Part shown: positions 31,678 to 39,319 of the stretch, in pieces | How the letters are laid out: every line of letters starts with the position of its first letter | How positions within the stretch are numbered: position 1 is the stretch's first letter | Source of the DNA: a virus | Strand: one strand, 5' to 3' | DNA: 64,000 nt | IMG/VR virus record: IMGVR_UViG_3300037502_002391 | Coordinates: 1-64,000 of that record | Notes under the pieces: generated by a model | Told to the model about the DNA's origin: nothing | The model's database searches: none | What the model saw: the letters and a program-made list of their open reading frames with translations, nothing else | Program-made: the position numbers and the translations under genes

Positions 31678-32569
31678 AATATTTATCAATCTCCCCCTTC
31701 AACTCACAAACATCTTTATCATAAGGGAGTTTGACCATCTTAATTCTATCATATAGTTTTCCACCATTTAACTCATTATACAATTTTAAAGAATCTTTAT
31801 AAGCATCACCATCTAAACAAATGATAATGTCTTTCTCTGCCTTATCATACAATAAATTAAATAACTTAATGCTAAGATGCTTACCAAGTAGGGGAATTGG
31901 ATTTGGTAAAAATATACTATCAAATACCCCTTCTGTCAAATATACATCCTGTGACCAATCAATTAAATGTTCATTAAATATTATATCTTCTTTGGGGGCT
32001 GTTGCATTTTTATATTTAATCTTTCTCTTTACCCAACTTCTCCCCAAAAAATAATTCAACTCCCCATCCTTATCATAAGATGGAATAATAATTCTATTGG
32101 CAAAATCCCCCTTTATAGTATAACCCATATTATATCTATGAATCATATCATCTGTAATCCCTCTACTCAAAAGATAATTATAAGCCTCATTTCTTGGAAT
32201 ATGCAACTTGTTTGAATCCTTAAATGCAATAAATCCTTCTGGCAATTTTAACTTTGGATAAAAAACATCATTAACCTTTAAATCATCAGGTTTAATAAGG
32301 TCATATAATTTCTTCTGTTTCTTTGTGCCAAAAACATCAAATAGTTTACCAAGGGGACCATGTGTTTTATCATTATCCTCACCACAACTCCAACAATGAT
32401 ATAAATGCTTGGTTAATGAAACCTCAAAATTACCCTTGTTTTGATCCTCATCACACATTGGGCAATTATACAAATACTGGTGTTTTGATTCATATGATTT
32501 GATTGGCTTACCAATCACATCACTAATCAAGTCCAATATTACTTCAATCTCTTTATTTTTATTCTCCAT
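31661..32569 (-). CDS. DNA primase, DnaG-like
   Basis: 302 residues from ATG 32569. CHC2-type zinc finger at 36-62 (CPMC...HCWSC), a catalytic TOPRIM domain with LTEGVFDSIFL near 214 and ICLDGDAY near 255. The usual C-terminal DnaB-binding domain is absent or very short; length is about half of bacterial DnaG. A helicase is not seen in the window. Overlaps the nuclease gene by 17 bases. It would synthesise primers for lagging strand replication. Confidence 0.9.
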   Translation of the reverse strand: MENKNKEIEVILDLISDVIGKPIKSYESKHQYLYNCPMCDEDQNKGNFEVSLTKHLYHCWSCGEDNDKTHGPLGKLFDVFGTKKQKKLYDLIKPDDLKVNDVFYPKLKLPEGFIAFKDSNKLHIPRNEAYNYLLSRGITDDMIHRYNMGYTIKGDFANRIIIPSYDKDGELNYFLGRSWVKRKIKYKNATAPKEDIIFNEHLIDWSQDVYLTEGVFDSIFLPNPIPLLGKHLSIKLFNLLYDKAEKDIIICLDGDAYKDSLKLYNELNGGKLYDRIKMVKLPYDKDVCELKGEIDKYYVKIK

Positions 32570-32597
32570 TTTGCAATTATATATAATAAATTGCAAA

Positions 32598-33197
32598 TTA
32601 CCAAATTTCTTTCATCTTCATATAACCAAGAACAGCAGTATAAGCATCTGTTTGGTCAAAATTTTCTTTTTTTAATTTTCCATTTTTTGTATAATGCCAA
32701 GAAATCTGTGGTTCTTTCTTTGAAACTAATTCCCATATTAGATTTTTCTTATCCACATTCTTATCATACCCACCAAAAAGAACATCCTTGCCTTTCTCAT
32801 TCTTATTTATTAATTCAGGATATGCAAATTTTCTTGAATTATATGTTGATATGAATTCTGGAATAATATTTAGGACATCAAAAACCTCTTTACAAACCAA
32901 AGTATTAAATCTCATCAAAACACCAACTGTATTTACATTGTTAGATGTAAGTAAGGGTTCTTCAATAATAACTTTTGTTATCCCTATGTTTTTATATTCT
33001 TCAAGTTTTAATTTGAAAAGATTTGATTTTATGATTAATTCTTGTATTTTAGAACCAATTTCAGATTTTGGGATTGGGGATAAATGTGTTAATTCCAACA
33101 AATGTTCTGAATTAATATCAAACAATGCAATCCCAATTGTTTTTGTTGAAACATCCAACCCCAAAACTTTGGGGGAATTAATATCTATTTTATTCAT
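32598..33197 (-). CDS. RuvC-like Holliday junction resolvase
   Basis: 199 residues with an RNase H fold: VLGLDVSTKTIGIALFD (first catalytic Asp15), VIIEEPLL (Glu near 79-80) and NFDQTDAYTAVLGY near 180-192 with the last acidic residues. This order is that of RuvC/poxvirus A22-type resolvases. It would cut branched DNA before packaging, in place of T4 endonuclease VII. Only two bases separate it from the structural gene upstream, so replication and virion genes meet here. Confidence 0.85.
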   Translation of the reverse strand: MNKIDINSPKVLGLDVSTKTIGIALFDINSEHLLELTHLSPIPKSEIGSKIQELIIKSNLFKLKLEEYKNIGITKVIIEEPLLTSNNVNTVGVLMRFNTLVCKEVFDVLNIIPEFISTYNSRKFAYPELINKNEKGKDVLFGGYDKNVDKKNLIWELVSKKEPQISWHYTKNGKLKKENFDQTDAYTAVLGYMKMKEIW

Positions 33198-33199
33198 AA

Positions 33200-35386
33200 T
33201 TAGAAATCCAAACTTATATTATATTGTTGTGTACCTTCTCTTAATTTAGGTTCATTAACTTTAGATATAACCATAAGTTCTTTGTTTGAATTGTAAAGTC
33301 CAATTTCTGTTATATACTTAGATCCACTTGAATAGGTTGGGTTTGTGGACGTTTTAAATTGTGTATCAACCAAATTGATAGCATACCTCATATCATATAT
33401 TGTTGCCACAATACCTGTTTGAATATTACCATAGAAGAAATATTCATCACCAAAGTTTAGTTTTGTTGGTTCATCTTGACCTGGCAAATCAATAAAATTA
33501 TTTAAGTTGTATGTTGTTGCTCCAGTATAATTTGATTCAGTAATAACAAATGTTGTTTTTGTCAATGCTGAAGCTGGAATATAACCATTTATCTTTTTTG
33601 ATTCAATTTGGCTTGTAAAATCAATAATTTTCCAATTATCTGGTGTTGGCAATGTGCCTGTGTTTGTCCTTTGTGTTACAATCTTAAATTGATTTGCTGA
33701 AAACCCAGATAAACTATTATCAACAAATAAGAATGGAAATTCATCACCAAACTTAACTGCAACATTCTGTGCTGTGCTTGTACATCCTGAATTTGGTCCA
33801 ATAATTTTTTGATAATAATTACAATGTAGTGAATTGGTATAACCTGTTGAATCCAAACGATATGACACCCATAAAGTTTGGCTATCACCTGTTAAAACAC
33901 CAACATCATCAGAGACATCAGCATCAAATAAATTTGGTGTTATAAGACTAACTTCTGGTGCTGGTAATGTCCAATTTCTATTTGACTTATAGGATAATGC
34001 TGCAATGATTTCATCATCATCAATAACAACAATCTGGTTATCAGGAAATACTCTACCAACTCTATTTACTTTTCCTTTGCTATTTATATTATCATCCCAT
34101 AAATTGAAGAACCTAATCCCAGGTTGATTCATATCCTGGTTCTTTGTTGATTTTATAAAATATGGAATACATATGCCTTCTTTGTTTGGTGGATCCACAT
34201 AGAAAGTTTGACCAATTGTTCCACCTGATTTTTTATGCCACATCAATGTTGGAATTCTTAATTTAAAATCCCTTGCATTGTATCCTGAAATATTTGGGTT
34301 ACTTGCACTATATGGATTCATTGCAAACTTCTCTCCATATACATTATCTATAGATTGATTTGTATAATGAATAATAGCAATTGCTTTTTGTTCTTTTGAT
34401 GGAACAACAATTTTATTTAATCTTGAATCATAATAATAAACATAACCATCAACATCATCTATTGTTTGCCCAGAAATAGAATAAAGATATTCCTTTGTTC
34501 CAAGATATGATTGTGATCCATATTTTGTATAATCCTCAAATGTTGTTGTTCCTGTGACTCCAGCCACAGTCTGTGACCAAGGTATATTCATATTCCATAT
34601 TCTTGTATCTTGTGTTGCAGATGTGTCACATATGCTCTCATAATTAAAAACATCATTTGACCAGTTTGGATTTGGTGTTACACTATCATATAATGCTGTC
34701 ATCCCTGATGGATATATGATACACCTTGCCAACTCACTCCCACTTGTTTTTGCTGAATATACCGGAAGATTTCTATCCAACCCAATCGTATAACTTCCAC
34801 TTGCTCCTGATGTGGATGATTCAATCTTATATATAAGATTGGGAAATGAATTTCTTATACTTCCACAATCACCAATCCCATCATATATAATAGAAACAAA
34901 ATCACCAACTTTTGGTACTCCTGCTGTTGCTGAACAACTATTTGCAGACATCACCAAACTTGTCTGACCTGTGATTCCAGACATAATTGCAACATAATTT
35001 GATGAAACTGTATATGCTGAACTTGTTTGTGCTGACCATATTGTTGCTCCACTAACAAATAAACCCTTATCTGCTGCCAAGTTATAAAATTCTTCAACAA
35101 CAGATTCATTGAATGGAATTCCATAAGTTGTTCCACTTGTCCCTGCCAAATAATATGGATACTTTATATTTTGTTTGTTTACATTTAAATTTGAACTATC
35201 ATTGTGAGCACAAAATGCAGGCATTAATATATTATTTGATGCAATACTTAATCCTGAATAATCAATTTCTGAATCCCCAACTTGAAAATATGCTATATTG
35301 AACTGCCCCTTAGATATTGCCCTTCTACCAACATCAGTTATCCTTGTGTTCAATATTCCTGATGTGTTCTTTATTATGTAACCCAT
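33200..35386 (-). CDS. Virion structural protein (728 aa)
   Basis: Starts MGYIIKNTSGILNTRITDVGRRAISKGQFNIAYFQVGDSEI, a beginning I associate with structural proteins of large myophages, then a long mixed beta-rich chain with Ser/Thr/Gly/Asn-rich stretches and no enzyme motif. Length, composition and the run of structural genes upstream favour a tail or baseplate component. No SprB repeat or PT array found. Located just upstream of the resolvase gene. Exact role unknown. Confidence 0.7.
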   Translation of the reverse strand: MGYIIKNTSGILNTRITDVGRRAISKGQFNIAYFQVGDSEIDYSGLSIASNNILMPAFCAHNDSSNLNVNKQNIKYPYYLAGTSGTTYGIPFNESVVEEFYNLAADKGLFVSGATIWSAQTSSAYTVSSNYVAIMSGITGQTSLVMSANSCSATAGVPKVGDFVSIIYDGIGDCGSIRNSFPNLIYKIESSTSGASGSYTIGLDRNLPVYSAKTSGSELARCIIYPSGMTALYDSVTPNPNWSNDVFNYESICDTSATQDTRIWNMNIPWSQTVAGVTGTTTFEDYTKYGSQSYLGTKEYLYSISGQTIDDVDGYVYYYDSRLNKIVVPSKEQKAIAIIHYTNQSIDNVYGEKFAMNPYSASNPNISGYNARDFKLRIPTLMWHKKSGGTIGQTFYVDPPNKEGICIPYFIKSTKNQDMNQPGIRFFNLWDDNINSKGKVNRVGRVFPDNQIVVIDDDEIIAALSYKSNRNWTLPAPEVSLITPNLFDADVSDDVGVLTGDSQTLWVSYRLDSTGYTNSLHCNYYQKIIGPNSGCTSTAQNVAVKFGDEFPFLFVDNSLSGFSANQFKIVTQRTNTGTLPTPDNWKIIDFTSQIESKKINGYIPASALTKTTFVITESNYTGATTYNLNNFIDLPGQDEPTKLNFGDEYFFYGNIQTGIVATIYDMRYAINLVDTQFKTSTNPTYSSGSKYITEIGLYNSNKELMVISKVNEPKLREGTQQYNISLDF

Positions 35387-35404
35387 TATTCTTTTTATAT
35401 ATAA

Positions 35405-36463
35405 TTATCTGATATGTGAATTTATTCCAGCATTGCTATCAGAATTATATATCAATTCACAACATTTACATGTATTTATTGCTGCTGAAATAATTCTTAT
35501 TAGATTTTTTTGCTCAATTTTAGTAGAACATCCATTTGAATTAGTTTGCAAATCAATATTATTGATTATTGATGTTGTAACACCTGTCAATGTATCCCCA
35601 CTGATTAGTGTTGTGTTATATGTCAAAGCAGTATATGAACCAATATTTAGACTTGGTGAACAATAAGGTCTTGATTCATTTTTTGTTGTAACACTAGTTG
35701 TTGTAGGTGTTAATCCTGAAGTATTTTTATATACTGATATTGTATTTAGTGTTGATGCTGATCCAGGTTGTGATGTTATTGTCTGCAAATTTGCATTCAA
35801 TCCAATTGTTAACACATCCCCTGTTTTAAGTGGGGGATCAATAGTCAAATTCCAGGTTGTTTGAATTGTATCATTGGATATATTTGTTTGTGATATATTC
35901 TCAAGATTTAAAGCATATTGGTTTACTGTGCCATCAAATTCAACTGAAAATATTTTTGATGTTGTTACAGATGTATTTGCTGATGCAATAATATTATAAT
36001 CACCTCCACATAAATTGCTAAATATTGGATTTGGTGTATATGTAACTCCATTATTTATGGAATACAAATATGGCTTTGTTTGCCCCTTGGCATTGGCCAC
36101 AATGATACCATCACAATTTGATGAGCAAGTATTGTTTGTTACGGTTGCATTCAATACAAGGGGTGTATATGCCCCACAAGTGCCTGATGTAACAATCACC
36201 TCATTCTTGGGGATTTTGCCAATCAATTTCCAGTTTGATATTGGAAAATCTGTTTCAGTTTGACTTCTTAATGCTGAATTTGTTGTTCCTGTCCAATTTG
36301 TAATTTCCCAATATGTATTCCCTGAATTCCATTGCATATTCATTGCATTAGCAGAATTCACCCAATATGGTTTTCCATTTGTTGTACCACTATGAACAAA
36401 GTTATAAGGCCCCAATTCATCATTTTCAAAAAAAATACTCAAACATAAATCACTAACTGCCAT
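35405..36463 (-). CDS. Virion fibre protein with SprB-like repeat (352 aa)
   Basis: Begins MAVSDLCLSIFFENDELGPY, includes one repeat of the SprB type (CDGIIVANAKGQTKPYLYSINNG...LCGGDYNIIASANT, residues 120-170), then Thr/Ser-rich beta-domain (CSPSLNIGSYTALTYNTTLI) and ends with CKCCEL. Beta-rich, secreted/virion type composition. Gene spacing 2-18 bases from neighbours implies one structural operon (33200-39208). Confidence 0.7.
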   Translation of the reverse strand: MAVSDLCLSIFFENDELGPYNFVHSGTTNGKPYWVNSANAMNMQWNSGNTYWEITNWTGTTNSALRSQTETDFPISNWKLIGKIPKNEVIVTSGTCGAYTPLVLNATVTNNTCSSNCDGIIVANAKGQTKPYLYSINNGVTYTPNPIFSNLCGGDYNIIASANTSVTTSKIFSVEFDGTVNQYALNLENISQTNISNDTIQTTWNLTIDPPLKTGDVLTIGLNANLQTITSQPGSASTLNTISVYKNTSGLTPTTTSVTTKNESRPYCSPSLNIGSYTALTYNTTLISGDTLTGVTTSIINNIDLQTNSNGCSTKIEQKNLIRIISAAINTCKCCELIYNSDSNAGINSHIR

Positions 36464-36465
36464 AA

Positions 36466-37566
36466 TTATTCTTTTATTAATCTAACTGGATAAAAATCAT
36501 CAGATGTTGTAGATATGAAGTTTGAGCCATAAGAAACATTTACTGAATCATATGAAAATGAAACAACATATTTTGTATTATTATTTGATGTGGTATCTGT
36601 GCTTGTCCAAACATTTCCTTTCTTTCCTATTTGTTGAAATGCCCCAGCACTAAAAAACCCAGATCCAACTGCATTATAATTATATTTATTTTCTGCACCA
36701 ACATTAGGTGAATCCCAAGTTGATTTTGATTTTAAAATCCCTCCACTTGTTACTTCACCAAATAAGGTATCGTAGTCTGTTTTTGTTGGAATTCTATATC
36801 CAGTTGGTGCTAAATTCTTTGCACTTGTTATGGCTGCATAATTATATAGATAACCTCTTGTTTGCCAAGATTCACCAAACTCATAAGATGTATATGCTGG
36901 AACTCCTTTATATGATAAAAAGTCAGAAAAATTAGCAATATATTTGATATCACTACCATCCCTAAATTTAGTAACTTTTAGATTTTCTGGTGCCCAATAT
37001 TGTGAACCAACTTTAACTTCACCACAATTTGTAACTCCTGTGATTAAACCATTATCATCAACACCATAACAATTATTATTATACTTTATTCTATCCCAAC
37101 TTGCATCTGTTGACCAATTTATTGTTCCAGCAATACAAGATGTATAACCATTTGGCACTTTATATAATCTATCCCCCAACTTAAATGAATTTCCTCTAGC
37201 ATAAACCAACCAATTTGTTGTACTACCTGTGCACATTTCATCACAATTTGCTGTACCACTTATATTTCTGCCTATAACAAACCTTGTGCAATAAGTAGGT
37301 GAAGTTTCATACCCAACAGGGATTGTAATTTCAAATGACTCATTTGCATTATCTGTAATTTTTATATCATAATTGCCACTAGATAAATTTCCAATAATAT
37401 TACCATTATTAACATTGCCATTCACATAAATTACATAAGGGGGTAATCCACCACTTATATAAAGTGATATAGAACCATCCTTCTTATCCACACCACTTGT
37501 CTTTGTGACATTATACCTAACACTAAATGGAAAAATAGTTATTAGTTCAGTATATGCTATTGCCAT
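36466..37566 (-). CDS. Virion protein with SprB-like repeat, Cys module and C-terminal FISUMP domain (366 aa)
   Basis: Residues 24-80 form a SprB-like repeat (DGSISLYISGGLPPYVIYVNG...LSSGNYDIKITDNAN). Residues 93-181 are a Cys-bearing module (CTRFVIG...CDEMC...CYGVDDNGLITGVTNC) that recurs in the giant fibres. Residues 185-366 match the FISUMP domain (TIGR02145): VGSQYWAPENLKVTKFRDGSDI, TRGYLYNYAAI, LAPTGYRIPTKTDYDTLFGE, GGILKS, WTSTDTT, VRLIKE. FISUMP is a C-type-lectin-like fold used in diversified adhesins of Bacteroidota. Suggests a receptor-binding tip. Confidence 0.8.
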   Translation of the reverse strand: MAIAYTELITIFPFSVRYNVTKTSGVDKKDGSISLYISGGLPPYVIYVNGNVNNGNIIGNLSSGNYDIKITDNANESFEITIPVGYETSPTYCTRFVIGRNISGTANCDEMCTGSTTNWLVYARGNSFKLGDRLYKVPNGYTSCIAGTINWSTDASWDRIKYNNNCYGVDDNGLITGVTNCGEVKVGSQYWAPENLKVTKFRDGSDIKYIANFSDFLSYKGVPAYTSYEFGESWQTRGYLYNYAAITSAKNLAPTGYRIPTKTDYDTLFGEVTSGGILKSKSTWDSPNVGAENKYNYNAVGSGFFSAGAFQQIGKKGNVWTSTDTTSNNNTKYVVSFSYDSVNVSYGSNFISTTSDDFYPVRLIKE

Positions 37567-37570
37567 ATTT

Positions 37571-38977
37571 TTAACTTAAATTTAATGTTGTTATACACTC
37601 TATACAATCAATAAATGATGATGAAGTATATGAATAAAAATAATTTCCTGTATATGTAATTGGATTCACATTTGTTGGTGGTATATAAGTGTTTGAGAAT
37701 GCCCCCAAATAAGTCCAACAATTATCATCCGCATCTTTTATAACTGAATTCACCACTAATGATGTTTGATAACTTTGTGTTTGTATTATTAATGTTGGAT
37801 TTGAATTTAATCCTATTGGAAGACAACTCTGGAACACATAAACCATATTACTTGATGGAGTTGGTGTTGGAGTTGGTGTTGCTGTTCTTGTAATTGTTGG
37901 TGTTACACTTGATGTTGGAGTTGGTGTTGGAGTTATCAAACAAGTTGAACAATCTGCACTAACTGCTAAAATTTCATCAAGATATATATTAGAACTAGTA
38001 ACTACTGCACTATCACTTGTATATTCAAAACATCTTTGTTCTCCATCTACAACTGCCCTTATAGATTCACCAATATTAATTGGAATACCTGAAAATATTA
38101 AATCTTGATATGCATAGTAATCAACATTTGTTGAACATTCTGTTAAAACCCTTGTTCCTGCAAATGCAAATGTTTTATCCAAAACATTATATGTCACATT
38201 TCCTGATATAATAATATTATTAGTTGGGGTTACAGTTGGTGTTGGTGTTGGTGATGTAGTTGGTGCATTATATGTGTATCCTGATAAATTGAAATTTACA
38301 GCCAAACCACCAGTTGATGATGGGGTTGGGGTTGGGGTTGGGGTTCTTGTTGTGGTTGGTGTTGTAGTTGGAGTGGGTGTTGTAGTTGGTGATAAATCAC
38401 AATTAAATATAGCAGAAAAATCAATTATATTGCAAACACTTGGGCTTGGTGTTGGTGTTGGGCAAGAACCACTAAAAACAATTCCTGTATATAAATCAGG
38501 ATATGATTCTGTATAACATGGTGATTTGCCATATAACAAACATTCACCACCAAGTGTTGAACTTAAACACCATTTGGATTTTTCTGTATTAAAATATATT
38601 GCACCTCCTGTTTCACCTGTATAATAAACATATCCATCATATAAAACATTTGCAATTGAGTAGTTGCCAACATTTGAACCTAAAATGCCATATTGTGTTG
38701 ATGCACAGAAATTTTGAATAGCATCACCTGGAATAGTTTCTGGTTCAAAAGGTATCTGAAATGCTTCAACTAAATCTGGACATTTTTCTTGCTCAATAAA
38801 TAAGGTACCTTCTGAATCATATAAATCCCCAAGTTCATTATATTCCAAAACACTAGCATATCCATTATAGGAATTGCCAATAATATTATAAACTTCACCA
38901 ACATTTGGTATTTTTGATGTTATATCAAATCTAAATTTATTTCCATTAGAACAATCTTCAAATAATATTAAACTCAT
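37571..38977 (-). CDS. Virion protein with Thr-Pro linkers (468 aa)
   Basis: Beta-rich modules separated by three or four low-complexity linkers of Thr, Pro and Ser ([67 protein letters not shown]). Starts MSLILFEDCSNGNKFRFDITS. The linkers resemble flexible O-glycosylated stalks. The architecture matches the giant proteins at 53481 and 57275 in miniature. C-terminus ends in SFIDCIECITTLNLS. No enzyme motif. Confidence 0.75.
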   Translation of the reverse strand: MSLILFEDCSNGNKFRFDITSKIPNVGEVYNIIGNSYNGYASVLEYNELGDLYDSEGTLFIEQEKCPDLVEAFQIPFEPETIPGDAIQNFCASTQYGILGSNVGNYSIANVLYDGYVYYTGETGGAIYFNTEKSKWCLSSTLGGECLLYGKSPCYTESYPDLYTGIVFSGSCPTPTPSPSVCNIIDFSAIFNCDLSPTTTPTPTTTPTTTRTPTPTPTPSSTGGLAVNFNLSGYTYNAPTTSPTPTPTVTPTNNIIISGNVTYNVLDKTFAFAGTRVLTECSTNVDYYAYQDLIFSGIPINIGESIRAVVDGEQRCFEYTSDSAVVTSSNIYLDEILAVSADCSTCLITPTPTPTSSVTPTITRTATPTPTPTPSSNMVYVFQSCLPIGLNSNPTLIIQTQSYQTSLVVNSVIKDADDNCWTYLGAFSNTYIPPTNVNPITYTGNYFYSYTSSSFIDCIECITTLNLS

Positions 38978-38986
38978 TATTAATAA

Positions 38987-39208
38987 TTATAAAACATTTG
39001 TTATACCAGTTATAGTTATATTATTTGCATCAATAACTTTTAAAATATATTGGTTGCTATTATCAAATGGTTTTGGAATATCAAATGAGGTTGTTGTTTC
39101 TGTAATTGTATTTACAAAAATGCAATTGTTCAAATTTGATTGACACAAATAAATATCAAAAGGTGTTTGCCCTGTGATTCCAAGAATATTTACTTTTATA
39201 TTTACCAT
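38987..39208 (-). CDS. Small beta-rich virion-like protein (73 aa)
   Basis: Starts MVNIKVNILGITGQTPFDIYLCQSN; the G-(Q/S)-TP(F/L)-x-IY segment also begins the two halves of the protein at 60873-61424. First gene of the leftward structural operon, facing the rightward glycosyltransferase gene across a 111-base gap. Likely a fibre adaptor or small fold unit. Confidence 0.6.
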   Translation of the reverse strand: MVNIKVNILGITGQTPFDIYLCQSNLNNCIFVNTITETTTSFDIPKPFDNSNQYILKVIDANNITITGITNVL

Positions 39209-39319
39209 TTATATAATATTGACATTTTATAAATATATCATATATATTTTCTTTAGAATAATATAATATAAATTTTATTTTAATACATATTAACTTTACT
39301 TTTTTAAACAAAAAACATA
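39209..39319. promoter_or_regulatory. Divergent intergenic region with a TATAAATA element
   Basis: 111 bases, extremely AT-rich, between the divergent genes at 38987-39208 and 39320. It contains TATAAATA at 39228-39235 (read rightward; TATTTATA read leftward), 20 bases from the leftward ATG. No TTTG/TAnnTTTG pair found, so transcription here probably uses another class of promoter. Confidence 0.4.

Noticed and set aside
36466-37566. Diversity-generating retroelement
   Set aside because: FISUMP fold fits a target, but there is no reverse transcriptase, template repeat or accessory gene in the window.
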